Shown: positions 45,361 to 52,937 of the stretch, piece by piece
How positions within the stretch are numbered: the stretch's first letter is position 1
Layout of the letters: each line of letters opens with the position of its first letter
Assembly: GCF_017744655.1 (NCBI RefSeq)
Contig: NZ_JAGIAW010000002.1
Coordinates: forward strand, 1 to 64,000
DNA from: Devosia sp.
GTDB taxonomy: Bacteria; Pseudomonadota; Alphaproteobacteria; Rhizobiales; Devosiaceae
Length of the DNA: 64,000 nucleotides
Direction of reading: 5' to 3'
Notes under the pieces: model-generated
What the model saw: only the letters and a program-made list of their open reading frames with translations
Database searches by the model: none
What the model was told of the DNA's origin: nothing
Translations under genes and position numbers: made by a program

Positions 45361-45816
45361 ATGTCCTTCTGGGAAGAAAAAACGCTCGATCAAATGACCG
45401 CGACAGAGTGGGAAGCGCTCTGCGACGGCTGCGGGCGCTGCTGCCTGATCAAGCTCGAGGACGAGGATACCGGCACGCTGATCACCTCAGACGTGCGTTG
45501 CCAATTGCTCGATGGCGAGACCTGTGGATGCACGGACTATCCCAACCGACAGAAGATCGTGCCCGATTGCATCAAGCTGACGCCGCAGAATGTCACCGAG
45601 ATCAAATGGATCCCGACGACCTGCGCCTATCGTCGGCTGGCCGAGGGCAAGGGGCTCGCCTGGTGGCACCCGCTAGTCTCGGGCGATCCGCAGACGGTGA
45701 TCGATGTCGGTGTGTCGGTTTCGGGCCGGACGTTTCTCGAGACCGAAGTCGATCCCGAAGAATGGGAAGAGCACGCCGTTGAATGGCCGGAATGGGAGCC
45801 GCCGGAGCATCTCTAG
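45361..45816 (+). CDS. YcgN-family cysteine-cluster protein
   Basis: A 151-residue cytoplasmic protein. The cysteine cluster CDGCGRCC near residue 21 is followed by CQLLDGETCGCTDYPNR and DCIKL, the pattern of YkgJ/YcgN proteins that may bind zinc or an Fe-S cluster. WIPTTCAYRRLAEGKGLAWW is the YcgN-type C-terminal block. The start at 45361 is preferred over 45262 since family members begin just before FWEEKTL. Function unknown. Confidence 0.87.
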   Translation: MSFWEEKTLDQMTATEWEALCDGCGRCCLIKLEDEDTGTLITSDVRCQLLDGETCGCTDYPNRQKIVPDCIKLTPQNVTEIKWIPTTCAYRRLAEGKGLAWWHPLVSGDPQTVIDVGVSVSGRTFLETEVDPEEWEEHAVEWPEWEPPEHL

Positions 45817-45979
45817 AGAGGTTTATTGAGTCGAAAATGCCACACAAGAGATGCCGTGTGACAATTGCTTTACATCCAAGCAAAACGACATCTTGCCAAA
45901 TCATTAATGATAGTAACTTCTCATTAACTATAGTGTGACCAGATCGGGCAGCAAGAAGACTGCGCCGGGGGCGGGCATA

Positions 45980-46609
45980 ATGAGCATGACCGAAGCTTTC
46001 CAAAAAGACGGGCTGTGGCAGATGGTTAGATCCCTGCTCGGACGTCACGCGGAGAGGCGGGATGCGCGGCGGCCGATGTCGCCGGAGGGCAGTTCCAAAC
46101 GACATTCGGCGGCGCGGCCGATCGAGGAAGAGCTGCAGAGGGCCTGGATGCTGGCAGCGGAACGCAATGTTTCGCTCTGTGTCGTGGCGCTCGAAATCGA
46201 CTGCTTTGGCGAATATCTCGCCGCCTATGGCCGCGACGCCGCCGAAGACTGCCTTGAAACGTTGGAACGGATTGTTGTCTCGCTGCTGAAGCGCGAGGAA
46301 GACTGTTGCCTGCGCCTGGGACAGAGCGGTTTTCTCCTGGTCCTGCCCGACATGCCCATGCTGATGGGGCGTGATCTCGCCAACAAGATCAACCAGGCGG
46401 TGCGCCGCGAGGGCCTGGTCAACAAGGAAAGCCATGCCGGTGCAGTGACGCTGGGTGCGGGGCTTGCCGTGGTCAATCCCGAGCCGCCATTCGACAAGGA
46501 CGTGCTCGAGACGGCCAAGATGGCTCTGCGCAAGGCGCAACGTCGCGGGCTCGGGCGGCTTGAGATCGCCGATATGCGCGTGAGCGAGAAGCGGGAAGTG
46601 GCGGCGTAA
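45980..46609 (+). CDS. degenerate GGDEF-domain protein
   Basis: A 209-residue protein with a single GGDEF-like domain (about 60-195). LCVVALEIDCFGEYLAAYGR matches the start of diguanylate cyclases, and LLKREEDCCLRLGQSGFLLV the active-site region, but the G-G-[D/E]-E-F loop reads GQSGF. It should therefore not make cyclic di-GMP; it may bind a nucleotide or a partner. GGGGGCGGG lies before the ATG at 45980. No membrane segment or sensor domain is present. A single gene with an AT-rich leader. Confidence 0.75.
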   Translation: MSMTEAFQKDGLWQMVRSLLGRHAERRDARRPMSPEGSSKRHSAARPIEEELQRAWMLAAERNVSLCVVALEIDCFGEYLAAYGRDAAEDCLETLERIVVSLLKREEDCCLRLGQSGFLLVLPDMPMLMGRDLANKINQAVRREGLVNKESHAGAVTLGAGLAVVNPEPPFDKDVLETAKMALRKAQRRGLGRLEIADMRVSEKREVAA

Positions 46610-46661
46610 GGGGCTCTCTGAAGGCTTCGCTCGCTACACCTCAACCAAGACTTATGAGTGA

Positions 46662-46736
46662 TCGTCACCACCGGGCTTGTCCCGATAGTCCATGCGGAGG
46701 CGAGATGGATTGCCGGGACAAGCCCGGCAATGACGA
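46662..46736. repeat. palindromic repeat, CACCACCGGGCTTGTCCCGG type
   Basis: Begins TCGTCACCACCGGGCTTGTC and ends CAAGCCCGGCAATGACGA. Nearly identical to 19222-19296, with a few changes in the left arm. Confidence 0.85.
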
Positions 46737-46868
46737 CGGACGGGGTAGGCTAGTATTGGCTCCCCTCTGTGTAGGGCGGCCTGCGGCATGGTTCGAAGTT
46801 GCCAATCCGTCCCTAACCCCCTATAGGGGCCGTCCCCGCGCGCTTGGCGCGCCTTTCCCTGGATATGG

Positions 46869-48137
46869 ATGGCTCAGATGGCGCTTGGCTGTGGCCTCGA
46901 TTTCGGCACTTCGAATTCGACCCTCGGACGCGTCGGCGCCGATGGGCATCCCGATCTTCTGGCGCTCGAGGGCGGGAGCCGGACGATTCCCAGCGTGCTC
47001 TTTTTCAACTTTGAAGACGACACGCTCTATTTTGGGCGCGCCGCGGTGGCCGAATATGTTTCAGGTGCCGATGGGCGCTTGATGCGCTCGCTCAAGAGCG
47101 TGTTGGGCACCGCACTCTTTGGCGATACGACGCGCGTAAAAGCGCGGCGGCTAGGCTTTGGGGAAATCATCGGCAGTTTTGTCGGCGAATTGAAGCGGCG
47201 AGCCGAGGCGGAACTGGGCGGGGAGCTGACCCAGGTGGTGATGGGGCGTCCGGTGCATTTCGTCGATGACGACCCGGTGGCTGATGCCGAGGCGCAGGGG
47301 CAGCTTGAAGCTGCGGTACGGGCGCAGGGTTTTAAGGACATTGCCTTTCAGTTCGAACCGATTGCCGCGGCGCTCGACTATGAGCGGCAGGTGAGCGGGG
47401 AAAAGCTGGCGCTGATCGTCGACCTTGGCGGCGGTACCTCGGACTTTTCGGTGGTGCGGGTTTCCCCAGAACGCAGCGGGCTGGCGGATCGCAGCGGCGA
47501 CATTCTATCGACGGCCGGTGTGCATATCGGCGGCACGGATTTCGACCGGCTGCTGGCCATGGCCAAGGTGATGCCGGAATTGGGGCTGGGCACGGAAACG
47601 CGCGACGGGAAGCGCTATCTGCCTGTCGCTCCCTATGTCGATCTCTCGACCTGGCACCGGATCAACCGGCTTTATGACGCCAAGGCGATGCGCGACCTGC
47701 GCTCGACGGTGCGGGAAGCGGCCGAACCGGACATGGTGGAAACCATGGTGATGCTGGTTGAGGACCGGCTGGGCCACCGGCTGATCGGTCGGGTGGAAGA
47801 GGCCAAGATTGCGCTCTCCGATGCGGAGATGACGCAATTCGTGTTTCCGGTGCGCGAGCGCGCGATTTCGACGGAGATTACGGCGGCGGAACTGGGACAG
47901 GCGCTGGCGGATTCGATCCGGCGGCTGGAAGCTACCATTCGCGAAACGCTGCGCCGGGCAGGCGTGGAAGCCGAAGCGGTTGACAGCTTGATCCTGACCG
48001 GCGGTTCGACGCTGGTGCCGGCTGTGGCCGGGCGGTTGCAGGCGCTGTTTCCCGAGGCGGAAGTGGTGCGTACCGATGTGCTCGGCTCAGTCGGGCTGGG
48101 GCTTGCCATGGAAGCCAAGCGCGTTTTCGGCGCCTGA
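46869..48137 (+). CDS. Hsp70-family protein (YegD-like)
   Basis: A 422-residue actin-fold ATPase. ALGCGLDFGTSNSTLG is the phosphate-1 loop, LIVDLGGGTSDFSVVRV near 180 the phosphate-2 loop, and LILTGGSTLVPAVAGRL near 375 the adenosine motif. The C-terminal substrate-binding domain of DnaK is missing, as in YegD. The client is unknown. The start at 46869 could also be the ATG three codons later. It ends just before the tandem repeats that precede the GTA genes. Confidence 0.88.
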   Translation: MAQMALGCGLDFGTSNSTLGRVGADGHPDLLALEGGSRTIPSVLFFNFEDDTLYFGRAAVAEYVSGADGRLMRSLKSVLGTALFGDTTRVKARRLGFGEIIGSFVGELKRRAEAELGGELTQVVMGRPVHFVDDDPVADAEAQGQLEAAVRAQGFKDIAFQFEPIAAALDYERQVSGEKLALIVDLGGGTSDFSVVRVSPERSGLADRSGDILSTAGVHIGGTDFDRLLAMAKVMPELGLGTETRDGKRYLPVAPYVDLSTWHRINRLYDAKAMRDLRSTVREAAEPDMVETMVMLVEDRLGHRLIGRVEEAKIALSDAEMTQFVFPVRERAISTEITAAELGQALADSIRRLEATIRETLRRAGVEAEAVDSLILTGGSTLVPAVAGRLQALFPEAEVVRTDVLGSVGLGLAMEAKRVFGA

Positions 48138-48163
48138 ACTTATCCAACTTATCCAACTAATCC
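48137..48163 (+). promoter_or_regulatory. three tandem 9-bp repeats upstream of the GTA cluster
   Basis: AACTTATCC, AACTTATCC and AACTAATCC follow each other without gaps, about 75 bases before the first GTA gene. Evenly spaced direct repeats suit binding of a regulator. TTATCC also resembles the start of a DnaA box. Function inferred from position. Confidence 0.45.
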
Positions 48164-48236
48164 CCGCGTCACGGTGATCTGCTAGTCTTCAGGCATAGTC
48201 GAACAATTGGGTTTCGATAGAGCGGAGGCAGCAGCC

Positions 48237-48641
48237 ATGAGCGAAACGGCAATGCCGGATTGGGCCTCCATTCGCGAAGAGTATGAGGGTCGCCAGTTTC
48301 TGCCGACAGTGATCTGTCGGCGGCATGGGATCAGCGTGGCGCAATTGCGCTATCGCCGCGAAATGGAAGGCTGGCTGAGCGCGCGGGCCAGGGTGCCCAA
48401 ACAGGCGGACCTTGTGGCGCGCATGCTCAAGGTGCTCGACAAGCAGATCAGAAAGCTGGAGGCGGCGGTGAACGAGCCGATCGACAAACAGGCCAATGTT
48501 TTGGCAACGCAGGTGAAGACGCTCGACAAGCTGATCGAGCTCGGGGCGGCCAAGCCCAATGTCGAGCCGGCGAGCCGCAAGGACATGACGGACCTACGGG
48601 CCAAACTGGTGAAACGCATGGAGCAGTTCAAGGCGCGGTAA
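48237..48641 (+). CDS. GTA small terminase-like protein (g1)
   Basis: A 134-residue protein with an N-terminal helix-turn-helix-like segment (FLPTVICRRHGISVAQLRYR) and a long helical C-terminal half (LDKQIRKLEAAVNEPIDKQA, LDKLIELGAAKPNVEPA) suited to oligomerisation. Its place directly before the large terminase, and its size, fit the GTA small terminase g1. GGAGG precedes the ATG at 48237. In GTAs this protein is thought not to select a specific pac site, which allows host DNA to be packaged. Confidence 0.8.
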   Translation: MSETAMPDWASIREEYEGRQFLPTVICRRHGISVAQLRYRREMEGWLSARARVPKQADLVARMLKVLDKQIRKLEAAVNEPIDKQANVLATQVKTLDKLIELGAAKPNVEPASRKDMTDLRAKLVKRMEQFKAR

Positions 48642-48656
48642 TCGCCGTACCCCGGC

Positions 48657-48720
48657 GTCATTCCCGCGAAAGCGGGAATCCCGGCACACAAGAGGAGATT
48701 CCCGCTTTCGCGGGAATGAC
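48657..48720. repeat. perfect 24-bp inverted repeat (GTCATTCCCGCGAAAGCGGG type)
   Basis: Arms 48657-48680 and 48697-48720 are exact reverse complements, the same arms as at 15625. It is placed between the two terminase genes. Confidence 0.9.
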
Positions 48721-48746
48721 GTGGTGGCTGGGGAGGCTCGATCGGA

Positions 48747-49988
48747 ATGGCAACCTTGGCGGAAGAGGTCGCGGCGCTCTCCGATGAAGAGGCCGAAAAG
48801 CGCTTTTTCGACTGGCACAAATGGGCCCTGCCAAAACAATTGCCGCCGCCGGGGGACTGGACCACCTGGTTGCTGATGGGCGGGCGCGGCTCGGGCAAGA
48901 CGCGGGCCGGGGCGGAATGGGTGCGCGAACTGGCGCGGGCCAGGGTGACGCCCATTGCCTTGGTGGGCGAGACGATGACCGAGGCGCTGAGCATCATGGT
49001 GCGCGGCGAGAGCGGCATCATTGCCGTGCATCCGGACGACGATAGGCCGATCCTGCGCGGTGGCAATCGGCTTGTTTGGCCCAATGGGGTGGAAGCCTGG
49101 ATCATGACGGCTTCGGACCCGGAGCGGTTTCGCGGGCCGCAATTTGCCGCCGCGTGGTGCGATGAGGCCGGCAAATGGCCCCATGCGGAAGAGGCGTTCG
49201 ACCAGTTGCAGTTCGGGCTGCGGCTGGGGGACCGGCCCCGCCAATTGGTGACGACGACGCCGCGACCGACGCGGCTGATCAAGCGATTGCTGGCCGATCC
49301 GCATACGGTGACAGTGCGGATGACGACGGTGGAGAACCAGGCGCAGCTGGCGCCGCAATTTCTCGATGCCGTGGTAGCACGCTATCGCGGTACGGTGCTT
49401 GGGCGGCAGGAGCTGGATGGCGAGCTCATTGAGGATCGGCCCGATGCGCTCTGGCAGCGCGGGATGTTTTGCGAGGGCGGGCCGGTCGATGGGCGTATCG
49501 TCGTGGCGGTCGATCCGCCGGTGACGGGAACGGCGCGTTCGGATGCCTGCGGGATCGTGGTGGCTGGGCGGAGCGGGGACGGCGCCGTGGTGCTGGAGGA
49601 CGCGACGCTCAAAGGCGTGGCGCCGCTGATCTGGGCGCGACGGGCGGTGGCGGCGTTCGAGGCGCATGCGGCCGATGCGATTGTCGTTGAGGTCAATCAG
49701 GGCGGGGACCTGGTGAAGAACCTGATTGGGCAAGTGGATACCTCGGTGCCGGTGATCGAGGTGCGGGCAAATCGCGGTAAATGGCTGCGGGCGGAGCCGG
49801 TGGCGGCGCTTTATGGGCGCGGGCTGGTGGGGCACGTGCCGGGGTTGGCGGCGCTCGAGGATGAACTTTGTGCCTTTGGGCCGGACGGCAAGGCCGATGG
49901 GCATTCGCCGGACCGGGTGGATGCGCTGGTCTGGGCGCTGACGGAACTGCTGCTGAAGGGCGTGGGGCCGCGGGTGCGCTGGGTTTAG
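48747..49988 (+). CDS. GTA large terminase (g2)
   Basis: A 413-residue DNA-packaging motor. Walker A GGRGSGKT lies near residues 45-52, Walker B is AAAWCDEAGKW near 134, and the RNase H-like nuclease domain begins at IVVAVDPPVTG near 250, with the late acidic residue in PDRVDALVWALTEL. GGAGG precedes the ATG at 48747. It is intact and matches the TerL group used by alphaproteobacterial GTAs, which fill heads with random host DNA. Confidence 0.93.
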   Translation: MATLAEEVAALSDEEAEKRFFDWHKWALPKQLPPPGDWTTWLLMGGRGSGKTRAGAEWVRELARARVTPIALVGETMTEALSIMVRGESGIIAVHPDDDRPILRGGNRLVWPNGVEAWIMTASDPERFRGPQFAAAWCDEAGKWPHAEEAFDQLQFGLRLGDRPRQLVTTTPRPTRLIKRLLADPHTVTVRMTTVENQAQLAPQFLDAVVARYRGTVLGRQELDGELIEDRPDALWQRGMFCEGGPVDGRIVVAVDPPVTGTARSDACGIVVAGRSGDGAVVLEDATLKGVAPLIWARRAVAAFEAHAADAIVVEVNQGGDLVKNLIGQVDTSVPVIEVRANRGKWLRAEPVAALYGRGLVGHVPGLAALEDELCAFGPDGKADGHSPDRVDALVWALTELLLKGVGPRVRWV

Positions 49989-49999
49989 CGCTGATCTTC

Positions 50000-50188
50000 C
50001 TTCTCCCCTTGAGGGAGAAGGTGCCCCGAAGGGGCGCCGAATTCGCAAATGCGAATTCGGTTGGGATGAGGGGTATTTTTTCAGCGCGTGCAACGCGCTC
50101 CTCTGGCGGAGGAGGGATACCCCTCACCCTGACCAATTTGCTGAACGCAAAGTTGGTCTGTCCCTCTCCCTCAAGGGGCGAGGGGAAG
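50000..50188. repeat. family B repeat between GTA g2 and g3
   Basis: CTTCTCCCCTTGAGGGAGAA at the left is mirrored by CCTCAAGGGGCGAGGGGAAG at the right. Inner hairpins include GAATTCGCAAATGCGAATTC and GACCAATTTGC...GCAAAGTTGGTC. The element fills nearly all of the gap between g2 and g3. Confidence 0.85.
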
Positions 50189-50220
50189 TCGGTGGCTGGG
50201 GCGAGATAGAGGAACAAAAA

Positions 50221-51381
50221 ATGCCGAACTGGATGAACCGCCTTTTCGGCGGACGGACGAACACGGCCAGCGAAACCAAGAATTTTTCCGGGCACACGTT
50301 GATGACGCTGAGTGCGCTGGGGCCGGCGCAGTGGAGCGGGCGGGGCTATGCGAGCCTTGTCAGCCAGGGATTTATGCGCAATCCGGTGGTTTATCGCTGT
50401 GTGCGGTTGATTGCCGAGACGGCGAACCGGGTGCCGCTTACGGTCCGGGTCGACGGCAAGGTGGTTTCAGAGCATCCGCTGAAAGCACTGTTGCAGAGGC
50501 CCAATGGGCGGCAATCGGGCGCGGAAATGCTGGAGGCGGTTTATGCCTATTTGCAGACTGCGGGGAATGCCTATCTACAGGCGGGCATCGTCGACGGGGG
50601 CGTGAAGGCGCTGTTCGTCTTGCGGCCCGATCGCATGCGGGTGGTGGCCGGGGGCGATGGCTGGCCGGTGGCCTATGACTATACGGCGGGCGGGAAGACG
50701 GTGCGGATTTCGCAGGAAAGCGCGCCGCTGCCGGGCATTTTGCACATGGCGCTGTTTCACCCCATGGACGACCACTATGGGATGGGGCCGCTGGAGGCGG
50801 CGCAGACGAGCCTCGATATTCACAATGCCTCGGCCCAGTGGAACAAGGCGCTGCTCGACAATGCGGCGCGGCCGAGCGGGGCGCTGGTCTATTCGGCCGG
50901 CGGCGGCACGCTGACGGAAGAGCAGTTTCGGCGGCTGAAAGAGGAGCTGGAGGAGAACTTTTCCGGCGCCGCCAATGCCGGGCGGCCGATGGTGCTCGAC
51001 GGCGGGATCGACTGGAAGGCCATCGCCATGAGCCCTCGCGAGATGGATTTCATCGAAGCGCGACACGCGGCGGCGCGCGATATCGCGCTGGCCTTCGGAG
51101 TGCCGCCCATGCTGCTCGGCATTCCCGGCGACAATACCTATGCGAATTTGGCCGAGGCTAACCGGGCGCTCTGGCGGCAAACGCTGGTGCCGCTGGTGGT
51201 GCGGGTGAGCCAGGAATTGAGCCTGTGGCTGGGGCCGGCGTTCGAAGGCGCGGAAGTGGTGCCGGACTTCGATGAGGTCGAAGCGCTGGCCGAGGACCGC
51301 GCGGCGCTCTGGGCGCGGGTGGCGGGCGCGGATTTTCTCAGTGATGCGGAGAAGCGGGAGATGGTTGGGGTGGGGACATAA
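50221..51381 (+). CDS. GTA portal protein (g3), HK97 type
   Basis: A 386-residue portal, the ring through which DNA enters and leaves the head. NPVVYRCVRLIAETANRVPL and AYLQTAGNAYLQAG are typical of the HK97 portal family, as are HPMDDHYGMGPLEAAQTSLD and DIALAFGVPPMLLGIPGDNT. It is full length and its stop codon (51379-51381) directly abuts the ATG of the next, unrelated gene. Confidence 0.93.
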   Translation: MPNWMNRLFGGRTNTASETKNFSGHTLMTLSALGPAQWSGRGYASLVSQGFMRNPVVYRCVRLIAETANRVPLTVRVDGKVVSEHPLKALLQRPNGRQSGAEMLEAVYAYLQTAGNAYLQAGIVDGGVKALFVLRPDRMRVVAGGDGWPVAYDYTAGGKTVRISQESAPLPGILHMALFHPMDDHYGMGPLEAAQTSLDIHNASAQWNKALLDNAARPSGALVYSAGGGTLTEEQFRRLKEELEENFSGAANAGRPMVLDGGIDWKAIAMSPREMDFIEARHAAARDIALAFGVPPMLLGIPGDNTYANLAEANRALWRQTLVPLVVRVSQELSLWLGPAFEGAEVVPDFDEVEALAEDRAALWARVAGADFLSDAEKREMVGVGT

Positions 51382-51783
51382 ATGCACCAGACCTGTTCAT
51401 CGCAGCTCAAAACTCTCGGTCTTGAAATCTGGATCGCAACGTTATCTCTTAAGATTGACGTAGCTCTAAGTGAGCTTGAAAGGCGCTATCGTTCGGACCA
51501 GCCTCGGGCTCCGAGTGGAACTTCTGAAGGTGGTCAGTGGATTGACGATCTGAGCATCGTTAGTACTACGCGCGAAACTGAGCGTACTCTTATTGCCGGC
51601 CCGCGTTGTGACGGCTTTTCCAGCGGTTGCCAGCTTGGTGGCACATTTGGCACTACTGGCATGTTTCAAATCTTCGGGAAAAATCTCTGCAGGGCGTGTG
51701 CTTTGAAAATCCTTGGCATTGAAAGTCTACCGCAAGATGAGCAGCAAAAAACGCTGAGTGGCTTCGATCCAAAAACTCGATGA
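51382..51783 (+). CDS. orphan protein with QPRxPxGxxxGGQW motif, inserted after the GTA portal
   Basis: A 133-residue protein whose ATG touches the portal stop codon. An N-terminal helix (LKIDVALSELERRYRSD) leads into QPRAPSGTSEGGQW at residues 40-53, a motif I recall from proteins beside phage head genes in Rhizobiales. The C-terminal part has five cysteines (RCDGFSSGCQLGGTFGTTG, then NLCRACALKILGIE), possibly metal- or disulfide-bound. Base composition is lower in GC than the neighbours: 24 of 60 at 51421-51480 against 40 of 60 at 50881-50940. It is not part of the RcGTA gene set. Possible head-associated cargo; no known family assigned. Confidence 0.7.
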   Translation: MHQTCSSQLKTLGLEIWIATLSLKIDVALSELERRYRSDQPRAPSGTSEGGQWIDDLSIVSTTRETERTLIAGPRCDGFSSGCQLGGTFGTTGMFQIFGKNLCRACALKILGIESLPQDEQQKTLSGFDPKTR

Positions 51784-51790
51784 GGCAGTT

Positions 51791-52165
51791 ATGTCATCAA
51801 GAATAGAAGCTCTGAGGGCCATTCAGGTTGGTGATCTTGTTTTTGGCCTCGGAGCGGGCGGTCAGGAAAAGCTTCTTCTCGTCTACCGCGCCGACCCGAG
51901 CGGCTTTTCGGCACGTCACGTGACTACCCAAATGAAATTTAGGTTCGACCGCAACGGGATGACGCAGATTTATTCTGACGGCGGTTACGTCAAAATCGTT
52001 TCCACAGCAGCGCTGCCCGCGGACAAACGTCGCGTGGGGATAGAGCTGGATCGCAAAATGGGCTCTAATCTGGAATATCCGGACACCAAACTGAACGAGG
52101 CAGAAATTCGGTTTCTCCAGACCTACAGGGCATTTTTTGAGTCGCACTTGCTCCCTGATCAATAG
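51791..52165 (+). CDS. orphan protein in the GTA insertion, possible partner of the preceding gene
   Basis: A 124-residue cytoplasmic-type protein without signal or membrane segments. It looks like a small beta-rich fold: IQVGDLVFGLGAGGQEKLLL and FSARHVTTQMKFRFDRNG. A helical end follows (LNEAEIRFLQTYRAFFESHL). The ATG at 51791 has TGAGG seven to eight bases upstream and lies seven bases after the previous stop, so the two are probably co-expressed, as an effector and its immunity or chaperone protein might be. No family was recognised and the role is a guess. Confidence 0.65.
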   Translation: MSSRIEALRAIQVGDLVFGLGAGGQEKLLLVYRADPSGFSARHVTTQMKFRFDRNGMTQIYSDGGYVKIVSTAALPADKRRVGIELDRKMGSNLEYPDTKLNEAEIRFLQTYRAFFESHLLPDQ

Positions 52166-52199
52166 CTCGCGAAAGGCAATGCTGGGTTGTAAGTAGCAA

Positions 52200-52547
52200 A
52201 TGCTGCTCATCACGAAGATCTCGGTTGCCGAGCGTGCGAGGCCGCTGCTCCTTAGCGAGTGGGCGCGCTTCAGGCCGCGGCACCCCGACGAGGTGTTTGG
52301 GATGGCCTATACATCGAGCCTCACCAAGGCTGATGGAACGACGCCTTTGGATTTTCGGCCCGGATATTCCCGCCATTCTGTCAATCCAGATGGGCTGAGC
52401 GATGTATGGGCCCGAGCCGTTCCAACAAATGGGCCAGAATTTCTGTTCATGCCGAAATTTATCTGGGCCCCAAATGCGCACTACATCATCGACATAGCCA
52501 GCGAACGTTATGAGCTTTTGTCTATTGGGCCTGCCGGTCAGAACTGA
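52200..52547 (+). CDS. third orphan protein in the GTA insertion
   Basis: A 115-residue reading frame, with no clear ribosome site before the ATG at 52200. TKADGTTPLDFRPGYSRHSV and PEFLFMPKFIWAPNAHYIID are distinctive but match no family I know. It ends 25 bases before a strong terminator. It may be a complete small gene or the remainder of a longer one. GC is lower than in the flanking GTA genes, as for its two neighbours. Confidence 0.5.
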   Translation: MLLITKISVAERARPLLLSEWARFRPRHPDEVFGMAYTSSLTKADGTTPLDFRPGYSRHSVNPDGLSDVWARAVPTNGPEFLFMPKFIWAPNAHYIIDIASERYELLSIGPAGQN

Positions 52548-52572
52548 CCAGCAGCTTTGCCCACACCTTTCG

Positions 52573-52594
52573 GCCCGCCTCCGGCGGGCTTTTT
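52573..52594 (+). terminator. rho-independent terminator inside the GTA operon
   Basis: GCCCGCC (52573-52579) pairs with GGCGGGC (52583-52589) over TCC and is followed by TTTTTATT. It closes the inserted genes and lies 20 bases before g3.5. Confidence 0.9.
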
Positions 52595-52613
52595 ATTGCC
52601 CAGGAGGACCGCG

Positions 52614-52805
52614 ATGGACGACCTCACCAAGACCATTATCGAGCGCGGGGATCTCGCGCATCTGGCGCTGTTTTTGTGGGCGAGCGGGGCGAGTGCGCTG
52701 CTGGTCTGGAGCCTCAAGGAAATGGCTTCGGCCAATAGGCGCTTCAATGATTTCGTGACCGAAATTGCCTCTTTGAACAGGCTGTTTCGCAAGGGGGACG
52801 ACTGA
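52614..52805 (+). CDS. GTA g3.5-like small membrane protein
   Basis: A 63-residue protein with one membrane helix (LALFLWASGASALLVWSL) and a charged C-terminus ending in RLFRKGDD. It sits where RcGTA has g3.5, between portal and protease. CAGGAGGACCGCG precedes the ATG at 52614. The assignment rests on position and size; its role is unknown. Confidence 0.75.
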   Translation: MDDLTKTIIERGDLAHLALFLWASGASALLVWSLKEMASANRRFNDFVTEIASLNRLFRKGDD

Positions 52806-52937
52806 ATGGCGGACAAGCAAAGCCGGGAAACGGCGCAGCAGACATTTCGGCAATTTGCCTGGAACCTGGCGGGGACACTGGCCGACAAGGGGAGGCCCGT
52901 GGCGAAGCCCCAGGGCAGGGCGGGGAGCAAACGCTGA
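52806..52937 (+). CDS. 43-residue protein between g3.5 and the prohead protease
   Basis: The ATG follows the stop of the previous gene directly, and its own TGA overlaps the ATG of the protease gene. The product begins MADKQSRETAQQTFRQFAWN, then LAGTLADKGRPVAKPQGR, and ends basic in AGSKR. With coupling on both sides it is very likely translated. No family was recognised. Confidence 0.7.
   Translation: MADKQSRETAQQTFRQFAWNLAGTLADKGRPVAKPQGRAGSKR

Noticed and set aside
43209-45782. 857-residue open frame on the plus strand
   Set aside because: Antisense to the penicillin-binding protein and overlapping the YcgN-like gene; composition is biased and no domain is recognisable.
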